Source of the DNA: JAIUNP01 sp020161975
GTDB lineage: Bacteria; Pseudomonadota; Alphaproteobacteria; Rhizobiales; Beijerinckiaceae
NCBI GenBank assembly: GCA_036745275.1
Contig: DAIOGK010000001.1
Coordinates: 124,001 to 188,000 of the forward strand
Reading direction: 5' to 3'
DNA: 64,000 bases
The notes below the pieces were generated by a model, which was not told the DNA's origin, ran no database searches, and was given only the letters and a program-made list of their open reading frames with translations. The first letter of the stretch is position 1; every line of letters begins with the position of its first letter. The position numbers and the translations under genes are program-made. Shown here piece by piece: positions 50,584 to 58,858 of this stretch.

Positions 50584-51202
50584 CCGCGCCCGATTTTTCG
50601 CAGTTTGCGATGTTTCACATGAAACAATGCAGGATATCGATGCCTATGTCCGACTGCTGATCAAGTGGCAGGCGCGCATCAACCTTGTCGGCCCCGCTAC
50701 TTTGGATACGCTTTGGTCGCGGCACATACTCGACTCCTACCAGCTCATCTCACTGATTCCGGATTCTGCGACGCGAATTGTTGATCTTGGCTCAGGCGGG
50801 GGGCTTCCTGGCCTGATCGTGGCCATTGCTATGAAGGCACGGGGACGCGGCCGCGTGACTCTCGTTGAAAGCAATGGAAAGAAGGCGAGCTTTCTCCGGA
50901 TTGTGATTCAGTCTCTGGACCTACCCGCAACCGTATGTCAGCAACGCATCGAGACGGCGGTTTCGACACTTGGCCCCACCGATGTCGTGACGGCCCGGGC
51001 GCTGGCGGGGCTTGAACAGCTCTTGTCGTGGTGCGCTCCGCTGTTGAAAACAGGGTCAGTCGGCCTATTTCACAAGGGGCGTGATCTGGACAAAGAGATC
51101 GTGGAAGCGGCAATATCCTGGCGCTTCACTGCGCTACGCCAGCCGAGCATTGTGGAACAGGAATCGTGGATTGTTCAGGTCATGGATCTGGCGCCACGGT
51201 GA
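50576..51202 (+). CDS. rsmG: 16S rRNA (guanine527-N7)-methyltransferase
   Basis: RsmG (GidB) methylates G527 of 16S rRNA using S-adenosylmethionine. The 208-residue protein has the ARINLVGPATLDTLWSRHILDS segment region, the SAM-binding VDLGSGGGLPG loop and a late VTARALAGLEQLLSWCAPLL. It starts inside the mnmG 3' end (eight-base overlap). Codons 12-17 (DVSHET) carry a near-perfect parS sequence, so this part of the gene serves two roles. Confidence 0.95.
   Translation: MDDRARFFAVCDVSHETMQDIDAYVRLLIKWQARINLVGPATLDTLWSRHILDSYQLISLIPDSATRIVDLGSGGGLPGLIVAIAMKARGRGRVTLVESNGKKASFLRIVIQSLDLPATVCQQRIETAVSTLGPTDVVTARALAGLEQLLSWCAPLLKTGSVGLFHKGRDLDKEIVEAAISWRFTALRQPSIVEQESWIVQVMDLAPR
50611..50626. other. 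Second parS-like site inside rsmG
   Basis: TGTTTCACATGAAACA differs from the parS palindrome at one base (CACATG instead of CACGTG). It lies in the rsmG coding frame about 2.06 kb from the perfect parS and about 1.4 kb before parB. Such slightly degenerate sites near parAB are commonly bound by ParB in Alphaproteobacteria. Confidence 0.78.
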
Positions 51203-51230
51203 AATTCGAAATGCCAACGAAGAGATTGAT

Positions 51231-52028
51231 ATGACCGACGCCAGAATTCTTGCGATCGCCAATCAAAAGGGCGGGGTGGGTAAGACAACGACGACGATCA
51301 ATCTTGGAACCGCGCTGGCTGCGATCGGCGAGAAGGTTCTGATTGTCGATCTCGACCCTCAGGGCAATGCTTCCACCGGGCTCGGTATTCCCCAGAATGC
51401 GCGCAACTGCTCGACCTATGATGTTCTGTCAGGTGATGCGCGACTTGCCGAAGCCATTCAAGGAACAGCAGTGCCGCGTGTTTATCTGGCCCCGTCCACG
51501 CTGGATCTTCTGGGGGCAGAACTTGAGCTTGCGTCCCAGAAAGATCGCGCGCTGCGGTTGAAGTCCGCGATCCGGGCCTACCAGGATGCTGAAGCCGAGC
51601 CCTTCACTTACATTCTTATTGATTGTCCGCCCTCGTTCAACCTGCTGACGATCAATGCGATGGCGTCTGCAGATGCTGTCCTTGTGCCACTGCAATGCGA
51701 ATTCTTTGCGCTCGAAGGCCTCAGCCAGTTGCTCAAGACGGTCGAACAGGTTCGAGCAGGTCTCAATCCCAGCCTGATTATCCATGGCATCGTGCTGACG
51801 ATGTTCGATCCGCGAAACAATCTTGCCAATCAGGTCATCTCCGATGTCCGGCAGATTCTCGGTGAGAAGGTCTATCAGACGGTCATTCCGCGCAATGTGC
51901 GGGTCTCCGAGGCGCCTTCACACGGCAAGCCCGTGCTGCTTTATGATCTCAAATGCGCCGGAAGCCAGGCCTATCTTCGACTGGCCTCGGAAGTCATTCA
52001 ACGTGAACGTCGCCTCCGGGCGGCCTGA
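51231..52028 (+). CDS. parA: Chromosome partitioning ATPase ParA
   Basis: ParA is a DNA-binding ATPase whose gradient moves ParB-parS complexes apart after replication. The 265-residue protein has the deviant Walker A KGGVGKTT (13-20) within AIANQKGGVGKTTTTINL, an A' motif VDLDPQGNAST, Walker B ILIDCPPSFN and the later YDLKCAGSQAY. The absence of an N-terminal HTH marks it as the small chromosomal (Soj-like) type. I chose the ATG at 51231, preceded by GAAGAGA. parB follows after 29 bases. Confidence 0.97.
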   Translation: MTDARILAIANQKGGVGKTTTTINLGTALAAIGEKVLIVDLDPQGNASTGLGIPQNARNCSTYDVLSGDARLAEAIQGTAVPRVYLAPSTLDLLGAELELASQKDRALRLKSAIRAYQDAEAEPFTYILIDCPPSFNLLTINAMASADAVLVPLQCEFFALEGLSQLLKTVEQVRAGLNPSLIIHGIVLTMFDPRNNLANQVISDVRQILGEKVYQTVIPRNVRVSEAPSHGKPVLLYDLKCAGSQAYLRLASEVIQRERRLRAA

Positions 52029-52057
52029 AACCCATCTTTCGATTCAGGACCGAAACC

Positions 52058-52936
52058 ATGGCTGATGATACACAACGACAGAGATTGGGGCGTGGACTGG
52101 CTGCATTGATCGGGGAAGCGGGTGGCACGGAAGCCGCGCCGGACCGGTCGCATCGGCAAAGGCGGGTTCCGATCGATCTGCTGCGGGCCAATCCCAACAA
52201 CCCGCGCCGCGTCTTTACGGAGGTCGAGCTTGAGGAATTGACGGCCTCGATCCGTGAGAAGGATATCCTCCAACCGATCATCGTCCGGCAGGTCGCAGGC
52301 GCGACTGATCAATATGAGATCATTGCGGGTGAGCGGCGCTGGCGTGCCGCGCAGCGCGCCGGGCTGCATGATGTCCCGGTTGTTGTTGTTGTTGCGGACG
52401 ACCGTCAGGCGCTGGAACTTGCGATCATCGAGAATGTGCAGCGTGCCGATCTCAATGCGCTCGAAGAGGCGCGGGGATACGAAAATCTGATCGCGCAGTT
52501 TGGCTATACCCAGCAGGACTTGTCCCGTGTGGTTGGCAAGAGTCGCAGCCACATTGCAAATACCCTGAGGCTGACGCGTTTGCCGGAACCTGTGAAGTCG
52601 ATGGTGACGGATGGGCGGGTTTCTCCGGGGCATGCCCGCGCCCTGCTGTCCGTCGCCGATCCTGAATCGGTTGCGAAACGGATTGTGGCGCAGGGACTGA
52701 CCGTTCGCGATGTCGAGCGCATCGCGCAAGTCGAAGCGGAGACGAACGAAGCCCAACCGGCTCGGGTGAAACCGGAAAAGGACGCGGATACGCGAGCGCT
52801 TGAAAAAGCCCTTGCCGATGTCCTTGGGATGCATGTTGTGATCGACCACAAGGGGCAGGGCGGCGCGCTGAGCATCCGCTACCGGACGCTCGAACAGCTT
52901 GACGGATTGTGTCGACGCCTGCGTGGCCAGACCTGA
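52058..52936 (+). CDS. parB: Chromosome partitioning protein ParB
   Basis: ParB binds parS, uses CTP as a clamp switch, and spreads along DNA. The 292-residue protein begins with RLGRGLAALIGE, a ParA-contact segment. The CTPase/ParB domain follows with LRANPNNPRR and the arginine patch GERRWRAAQ (box II), then the helix-turn-helix (SRVVGKSRSHIANTLRLTRLP) and a C-terminal dimer domain. ParA, ParB and two parS sites are all present, so the segregation system looks complete. Confidence 0.97.
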   Translation: MADDTQRQRLGRGLAALIGEAGGTEAAPDRSHRQRRVPIDLLRANPNNPRRVFTEVELEELTASIREKDILQPIIVRQVAGATDQYEIIAGERRWRAAQRAGLHDVPVVVVVADDRQALELAIIENVQRADLNALEEARGYENLIAQFGYTQQDLSRVVGKSRSHIANTLRLTRLPEPVKSMVTDGRVSPGHARALLSVADPESVAKRIVAQGLTVRDVERIAQVEAETNEAQPARVKPEKDADTRALEKALADVLGMHVVIDHKGQGGALSIRYRTLEQLDGLCRRLRGQT

Positions 52937-53026
52937 GGAGTCCAGAGCCAACGCCCTGGATCTGCTTCGGCCAACGCGTGGATTTGTGCTGTTCGCTAGA
53001 CTGTCAGCGGCGGCTATCGGGTTCCG

Positions 53027-55393
53027 TTAGGCGATACCGTGAAAACGGATTGTGCGGTGGGCCGATCCGTTCACCTCGGCGTGCCAATCCTTCGCGCTGC
53101 CGGGCCGGGATCGATCGGTCGAGCTCTGGACGAAGGTGATATCGACGGTCGTATCGGTCCATTTGAGGCTGATCGCGAGGTTCACCGCATCGCCATTCCG
53201 GAAGTTCCAGCTTTGACCATCGTCCTCGAAGTGCTGGCCGGAACCCACACCGCTGCCCGGAGGCAGCGCGAGATAAAGCCGACGGGCGGGGGCATCGTGC
53301 GGTTTGATGTCCGGCGTCGTGCTGGCGAGTACGAGCGCGGTGCCGGCACGAATGAATATCGGCGGATAGCCAAGGTCAGCGGCGACTGTGACAGATTGCC
53401 CGCCTCGATGGATCGTTCCCGTGTGATATTCAACCCAGCCCATGGCGGTCTTGGGGAGATACTGGCTCTTTTGGCGGGCGCCTTCCGTCACAACGGGAGA
53501 AAACAGGACATTCGGGCCAAGCATCATGGCGTCCTGATCGGCGTAGGTGGCGGGATCATCCGGAAAATCGTGGCAAAGCGGGCGGATGATCGGTTCGCCG
53601 GCGATGTGATAGCGGTGGGCCAGCGTATAGATCAGCGGCAGGAAGGTTGTCCGGAGATTGAGCGCAGTGCGGATCGCCGGCAGCACGTCGGGGTAGAGCC
53701 AGGGAACGGTGGCTGCTGTCCAGTCCGGAGCAACGTCCGGCTTCCATGAGTTCATCAGCGCGCGCGGGTGCAGGACCATCATTTCAATGAAGCGGCACAG
53801 AAGTTCGGGGCCTGGACGCGGGCCGGTAAAGCCGCCGATATCGTGACCGACGTTCGATTGACCGGAGAGCGCGAGCGAGAGTCCGTTCTGCAGGTTCCAT
53901 TTCAGCGTGTGCCAAGAGGTCGCATTGTCGCCGGTCCAGGTTTCTCCATAGCGCTGGATGCCCATCGGGCCGGCGCGGCTGATGGTGTAGGGCCTGAGGC
54001 CGGGTTCGCGGCGCTGGCTCGCCTCGAAGGTGGCGCGGGTCATCAACAAGGCGTGGAGTGGCCGGATAGCGGTGGCATCCAGTGGCGAACCGAAGCCGGT
54101 CGCAACCGAATCCTCGCGGCCCACCTCGTATTCGTTGTTATCATTCCAGCCTGCCGTGAAGCCGACATCGAGGACCTTTTTTTCAAATCTCTGCTGCCAC
54201 CAACGGATCGTGTCCGGGTTCGTGAAATCGAGATAGGAGCCCATGCCGTCCCAGAACTGCTCGACGACCGGTCGACCACGGCTGTCTTTGATGTAGCCGC
54301 CGTTGCCGGCAACCTCGGCATAGTCCGGGTGGTCATCAATCATCACAGGCTTGAGGTTGGCCACGGTCGGCAGATCCATGGCCTTCAGCTTGGCAAAGAG
54401 CGCTTGCGGTTCGGGAAACTTCGCCCTGTTCCAGGTGAAGACATAGCGTCGCTTGCCACGACTCGAATAACCGGAGCCGAAATGAATCGAACTGATCGGG
54501 ATTCCTTCTGCGCGGCAGCGATCCGCAAAGGCGGCGATCACGGCCTGGCCGTTGGTATCATCGGCATGATGCATGGTGGTGAAAGCGAAACCGAAGCTCC
54601 AACGCGGGGGCAATACGGGACGCCCGGTGAGCAGCGTGAAACGGCGTGTGACAGCGGCCAGGTCCGGCCCGGCGACCAGCCAGAGATCCATCCCCGGTTC
54701 GTCCAGCTCCACGTACCGATAGATGCCGTGATAATTCGAGCGTTCAGCGCCAAGATCGAAGGTCTGCTCGGCGAGACTATCGTAGAAGAGCCCGCCGGTG
54801 ATGCCGCCCGATTGTACGGCCATGTAGGGGATGTGCTTGTAGAATGGATCGCCGATTTCCGCGTCATAGCCCAGCGCATCGAGCTGGAGGACGCGATAGC
54901 GTCTGCCGGTGCGATCCAGCGGACCGGACTTGTCACCGAGGCCGAAATGGCGATCGGCCGCGTTGCGGATCTGGAAATGGCGCAGGCGCCGGCCGTGGTC
55001 GGCGAGGGCAAATCCGCCAGTGCCGCGGTCGGCGATCCAGGGGTGCCAGGCGCCATCCTTATGCTGTTCGACGGCAAGGCGCAGCGGATCTCCGGTGAGG
55101 GTGACGCGGAACTGTCCGGCGGTCAGGATTGTGGCGCCATCCATTTCGTTGATGGCAATCTTCGGTGGGGTGAACCCATCCAAGGCCTCGCGCGATCGCC
55201 CCTCCCATGGGGTGTCGCCGTCGGGCGCAATCATCCACGTCCGGTCCACCGGCAGGCCCGTCGCCGGTTCCAGCACGATCCGCAGCAGGGCTTCGTCCAT
55301 GGCCCGGATGCGCAGGCGCCAGCCGTCTTCCAGCACCGCATCAAGACCATGGGTATGGGGTTCAATCGCGGTGATCGACTGGAAGATGCGCAT
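53027..55393 (-). CDS. Glycoside hydrolase family 31 (alpha-glucosidase-like)
   Basis: The 788-residue enzyme should hydrolyse a terminal alpha-linked sugar. It has an N-terminal beta-sandwich (about 1-250), the TIM barrel with nucleophile Asp418 in GWNDNNE and acid/base Asp489 in GETWTGDN, and C-terminal beta domains. The stretch FGSGYSS...RYVFTWN is typical of one alpha-glucosidase-like GH31 branch. No signal peptide is evident, so it acts in the cytosol on an imported oligosaccharide. Specificity (glucose, xylose or other) is not settled. It is last in an operon with an ABC importer. Confidence 0.85.
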   Translation of the reverse strand: MRIFQSITAIEPHTHGLDAVLEDGWRLRIRAMDEALLRIVLEPATGLPVDRTWMIAPDGDTPWEGRSREALDGFTPPKIAINEMDGATILTAGQFRVTLTGDPLRLAVEQHKDGAWHPWIADRGTGGFALADHGRRLRHFQIRNAADRHFGLGDKSGPLDRTGRRYRVLQLDALGYDAEIGDPFYKHIPYMAVQSGGITGGLFYDSLAEQTFDLGAERSNYHGIYRYVELDEPGMDLWLVAGPDLAAVTRRFTLLTGRPVLPPRWSFGFAFTTMHHADDTNGQAVIAAFADRCRAEGIPISSIHFGSGYSSRGKRRYVFTWNRAKFPEPQALFAKLKAMDLPTVANLKPVMIDDHPDYAEVAGNGGYIKDSRGRPVVEQFWDGMGSYLDFTNPDTIRWWQQRFEKKVLDVGFTAGWNDNNEYEVGREDSVATGFGSPLDATAIRPLHALLMTRATFEASQRREPGLRPYTISRAGPMGIQRYGETWTGDNATSWHTLKWNLQNGLSLALSGQSNVGHDIGGFTGPRPGPELLCRFIEMMVLHPRALMNSWKPDVAPDWTAATVPWLYPDVLPAIRTALNLRTTFLPLIYTLAHRYHIAGEPIIRPLCHDFPDDPATYADQDAMMLGPNVLFSPVVTEGARQKSQYLPKTAMGWVEYHTGTIHRGGQSVTVAADLGYPPIFIRAGTALVLASTTPDIKPHDAPARRLYLALPPGSGVGSGQHFEDDGQSWNFRNGDAVNLAISLKWTDTTVDITFVQSSTDRSRPGSAKDWHAEVNGSAHRTIRFHGIA

Positions 55394-55405
55394 TGCGGAA
55401 CTCGT

Positions 55406-56506
55406 TCAGATTGGGGGATAAACGACGCCTGTCGCGGCGTTGAAGACATGACGAAGGGTGGGTGTGCCCAATACAAGACCGATGTCGTCTCCCCGGCGCA
55501 CGCTGGTTTGGCCGGCGAGACGGACGCTGAATGTTTCACCGGAGGGCGTTGTACCGTGCAGGTAACTGTCGCCGCCGAGCTGTTCGGTGAGTGTGACGGC
55601 AAGGCGGATGTCCGGCGCTTCGCTTCTGGCCAGCGTTACATGCTCTGGTCGGATGCCGAGCTTGATGGCAGCACCAACTGCCTCTGCGCCACTGGCGGGT
55701 GCACAGGAGACCGTGACAGCCTCGCCGCCCTTGAGGCGCAGCGTCATGGCCGAGGGAGTGACCGCTTCAATCGTGCCTTCGAGGAAATTCATGCGCGGCG
55801 AGCCGATGAAGCCGGCTACGAACAGGCTGGCGGGGCGGTTGTAGAGATCGAGCGGTGCGCCGAACTGTTCGAGACGTCCGTCGCGCAACACCGCGATGCG
55901 GTCTGCCATCGTCATGGCTTCGACCTGATCATGGGTGACGTAGATCATCGTGTTGCCGAGACGCTGGTGCAGGCTGCCGATCTCGACGCGCATCTGCACG
56001 CGCAATTCGGCATCGAGATTGGACAGGGGCTCGTCGAACAGGAAGATCCGCGGCTCGCGGACCACGGCCCGTCCAATCGCGACGCGCTGGCGCTGGCCGC
56101 CGGACAGTTGACCGGGGCGACGCTCCAGATAAGGCTCGATCCTGAGCATCCGGGCGGCTTCGGCGACGCGTCGGGCGATCTCGTCCTTCGGCATGTGGAG
56201 ATTTTCAAGGCCGAAAGACAAGTTCTGGCGTACGCTCATGTGGGGGTAGAGCGCATATGACTGGAACACCATCGCCAGACCGCGCTCGGCGGCCGGAACA
56301 TCGTTGACCGCCGTCCCGTCAATCGCGATCTCGCCACCGCTTACCACTTCCAGCCCGGCAATCATGCGCAGGAGCGTCGATTTTCCGCAGCCCGAAGGGC
56401 CGACAAAAACGATGAATTCGCCGTGGCGGATCGAAAGGTCGATCCCGTGGATGACGTTGGTGGCGCCGTAGGCCTTCTTGACGTTCCGAAGATCGAGACT
56501 TGCCAT
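55406..56506 (-). CDS. Sugar ABC transporter, ATP-binding protein (MalK/UgpC type)
   Basis: The 366-residue ATPase has Walker A GPSGCGKS (36-43), the signature LSGGQRQR, Walker B IFLFDEP and a MalK-like C-terminal OB domain (about 235-366). It is paralogous to the ugpC protein elsewhere in the window. The start at 56506 overlaps the upstream permease stop by one base; the frame is open further upstream but antisense-like and without family similarity. Context with GH31 and a sugar-binding protein indicates import of an alpha-glycoside. Confidence 0.9.
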   Translation of the reverse strand: MASLDLRNVKKAYGATNVIHGIDLSIRHGEFIVFVGPSGCGKSTLLRMIAGLEVVSGGEIAIDGTAVNDVPAAERGLAMVFQSYALYPHMSVRQNLSFGLENLHMPKDEIARRVAEAARMLRIEPYLERRPGQLSGGQRQRVAIGRAVVREPRIFLFDEPLSNLDAELRVQMRVEIGSLHQRLGNTMIYVTHDQVEAMTMADRIAVLRDGRLEQFGAPLDLYNRPASLFVAGFIGSPRMNFLEGTIEAVTPSAMTLRLKGGEAVTVSCAPASGAEAVGAAIKLGIRPEHVTLARSEAPDIRLAVTLTEQLGGDSYLHGTTPSGETFSVRLAGQTSVRRGDDIGLVLGTPTLRHVFNAATGVVYPPI

Positions 56507-57582
56507 CACTTCAACCCTGTATTGGCGATGCCGGTGGTGATGTGCTTCTGGAGCACGACGAACACGAGCGTCACCGGCAACAAGGTCAGCACGGTCATCG
56601 CCAGCAGATGATGCATGTTGTCGTTCAGCTCGCCCTTGAAGGTCGAAAGCCCGAGCTGGAGCGTGAAGACTTCCGATTGCGTCAGCACGATCAACGGCCA
56701 CATGAAGTCATTCCACCGCCACATGACCGACAGGATGGCGAGAACCGACAGGGCCGGCAGACTGAGGGGCAGGATGATGCGCCAGAAGATCTTCCACTCC
56801 GAGGCAGCATCCATGCGCGCGGCTTCGAGCAGTTCGTCCGGGATGGTCAGCATGTACTGGCGCAGCAGGAAAACGCCGGTGGGCGTGGCAACCGCCGGGA
56901 TGATCACTCCCCAGAGCGAATTCAGGAGTCCGAGTTTGCTGACAGTGATGAAAAGCGGCACGAGAATCACCGTCGGCGGCACCAGCAATGTGGCGATGAT
57001 GACAAGCGCCATGGCATCGCGGCCCGCAAACCGGTACTTCGACAGAGCGAAGCCCGCCATGGCATTGACGATGAGGGTCAGCAGGGTTGCGACAACGGTG
57101 ACGAAGGACGAGTTCCAGAAATAGCGCAGGAAGTTGAATGTGCGCGATTGCGTCGAGCCGATGGTCGGTTCGGTGTAGTTATCCCAACGCGGGGCGACGG
57201 TCTCCTTGCGCTGGAGCGATGCGCGCGGCACTTCGAAAACAGTGTCCGGCCTGCCGGGCTCAAAAACGCGGGCATTGAGGCCGCGGACCCCGACAAGGGC
57301 GACATCGACCGCAACGCCGTCCGACCGGGTCCAGAGGAAAACCGTGTGCGACTTGCCATCAGCCGCAGGGATGGTGATCTGCTCGTAGGGCAGGGCGCGG
57401 GGATCGTTTTCGACCAGCGCAGCGGGTGACTTCAGTGATGAGAGGATCATCCAGAGGATGGGCAGCAGCACGATGAGGACGCCCATCAGAAGATAGCCAT
57501 AGGTCAGCCAGTCCGACCAGTGCAGCCGGCCGATGCCGCGCCGGCGGGACAGGAAGGTGCCGATTTCTGCGCCTGTTATCAT
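56506..57582 (-). CDS. Sugar ABC transporter permease, MalG type with periplasmic insertion
   Basis: The 358-residue permease is longer than the usual 275-300. After the first membrane span (YLLMGVLIVLLPILWMILSSL) comes an extra hydrophilic stretch of about 75 residues (about 56-130, with LPYEQITIPAADGKSHTVF) that should lie in the periplasm. The usual five spans and the EAA loop EAARMDAASEWKIFWRIILPLS then follow. The insertion may contact the binding protein or the substrate. It overlaps the companion permease by four bases. Confidence 0.88.
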   Translation of the reverse strand: MITGAEIGTFLSRRRGIGRLHWSDWLTYGYLLMGVLIVLLPILWMILSSLKSPAALVENDPRALPYEQITIPAADGKSHTVFLWTRSDGVAVDVALVGVRGLNARVFEPGRPDTVFEVPRASLQRKETVAPRWDNYTEPTIGSTQSRTFNFLRYFWNSSFVTVVATLLTLIVNAMAGFALSKYRFAGRDAMALVIIATLLVPPTVILVPLFITVSKLGLLNSLWGVIIPAVATPTGVFLLRQYMLTIPDELLEAARMDAASEWKIFWRIILPLSLPALSVLAILSVMWRWNDFMWPLIVLTQSEVFTLQLGLSTFKGELNDNMHHLLAMTVLTLLPVTLVFVVLQKHITTGIANTGLK

Positions 57583-58781
57583 CCGCCCGCCCTCCTTCGC
57601 GTCACGAGAAGCTGCACCAGTGTCAGCACCATCAGGAGCCCGGCCACCAGCACCGATGAGGCCGCCGCGATGCCATACCGCTTGGCATCGCCAATGAAAG
57701 CGCTCTCGTAGATGTGCTGGATGATCATCTTGGTGGCCTGGCCTGGTCCGCCGCCGGTGAGCACATAGACCTCATCGAAGACCTGAAACGCGCGGATCAG
57801 CGAGAGGACCAGCACGACGACCATCGTCGGCATCAGCAGCGGCAGGGTGATGCGCCAGAAGGAACGGAAGCGCGAGGTCCCGTCCATCTCCGCCGCCTCG
57901 TAGAGATCGCGCGGGATCGCCTGCAAACCGGCAAGCAGGATCAGCATGTAGAAGCCGAGATGGCCCCAGGTATAGACGAAAATCACCCAGAACATCGGCC
58001 AGCCGGCCCGTTGGTCAATCAACCAGTTGACGGGGCGATAGTCAGGCAGGACAAGCCCGCCCGAGCGGGCGAGCCAAGTTGACAGCAGAATTGCCAGCCC
58101 GACAGCCAGTCCATGAGAAAGGCGAAGGCGGTGCGGGGATGCGATCCTCGCCAGCAACGCCCGCGTGACAGGCAGAAGGGGCAGCAGGAGGATGAGGCCG
58201 AGGCCGATCTCAAACCAGACGCCCGACCGGGCAAGATCGTTCCAGCCCGATACCATATCGTCAAGGAGCGCGTTGAGAATGCCGCGGCGTTTCAAGATCC
58301 AATCCCAGATCACCGCGACAACGACCGGTGAGAGCATGACCGGATAGAAATAGACCGCGCGCCAGAAACCCCTGCCCCGGATGTTGCGGTTGAGGATCAA
58401 TGCTGTGACAAGCGCCACCACCACCATGATCGGGACCTGCACGAGGGCAAAGAACAACGTGTTCCACAACCCGGTCCAGAACGAATAGCCAGCAACCGGG
58501 CAGGTTCTCGGATCGAGATAACTCGGACAGGCCAGCAATTCGCGGAAATTCTCGACTCCGATGAGGGGGCGTTCAGCCAGAATCACCGACTGCCCGCCGG
58601 TAAAGGCGATGTAGAAGTTGAGCAGCATCGGCCAGAAGGAAAACAGACCGAAAATGATAAGGTTGGGCGCAAGGAACACATAGGCCATGCGGTGGGCGCC
58701 AATGTGCTTCTGAAGGCTTCGCAGCGGCCCATCGATGAGGTCACCGAGAGCCTTCCAAATCCAGGTCAGCGCAGCGGACAT
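57579..58781 (-). CDS. Sugar ABC transporter permease, MalF type with extra membrane helices
   Basis: The 400-residue permease is about 100 longer than common MalF/UgpA-type proteins without a periplasmic domain. The core spans and EAA loop (EAAEMDGTSRFRSFWRITLPLL, about 295-316) are intact. Between the third core span and the EAA-bearing half there is an added region (about 186-255) with two hydrophobic stretches (IGLGLILLLPLLPV; LSHGLAVGLAILLSTWLA). It pairs with the MalG-type permease. The 77-base gap to the binding-protein gene holds a hairpin. Confidence 0.87.
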   Translation of the reverse strand: MSAALTWIWKALGDLIDGPLRSLQKHIGAHRMAYVFLAPNLIIFGLFSFWPMLLNFYIAFTGGQSVILAERPLIGVENFRELLACPSYLDPRTCPVAGYSFWTGLWNTLFFALVQVPIMVVVALVTALILNRNIRGRGFWRAVYFYPVMLSPVVVAVIWDWILKRRGILNALLDDMVSGWNDLARSGVWFEIGLGLILLLPLLPVTRALLARIASPHRLRLSHGLAVGLAILLSTWLARSGGLVLPDYRPVNWLIDQRAGWPMFWVIFVYTWGHLGFYMLILLAGLQAIPRDLYEAAEMDGTSRFRSFWRITLPLLMPTMVVVLVLSLIRAFQVFDEVYVLTGGGPGQATKMIIQHIYESAFIGDAKRYGIAAASSVLVAGLLMVLTLVQLLVTRRRAGG

Positions 58782-58819
58782 TGCAACAGCCTCCCCGGGG
58801 GCACGCGCATGGGCAGGGA

Positions 58820-58845
58820 CCGGCGCTCCCGTGGGAAAGCGCCGG
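58820..58845. terminator. Intercistronic hairpin between binding-protein and permease genes
   Basis: CCGGCGCT (58820-58827) pairs with AGCGCCGG (58838-58845), with an inner CCC/GGG adding to the stem. It lies 13 bases after the binding-protein stop in the direction of transcription. There is no T-tract. As in the ugp operon, it may stabilise the binding-protein mRNA or attenuate permease expression. Confidence 0.5.
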
Positions 58846-58858
58846 CGGGCGGCGGTGG

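Noticed and set aside
53027..55393. GH31 enzyme as a sulfoquinovosidase
   Set aside because: Known sulfoquinovosidase active-site surroundings are not visible, and no sulfoquinovose monooxygenase or sulfosugar pathway genes are nearby. General alpha-glucosidase-like is the safer call.
53768..56260. An 830-codon open frame on the plus strand across the GH31 and ABC genes
   Set aside because: It runs antisense to two well-supported genes and matches nothing. It is a shadow of their codon bias.
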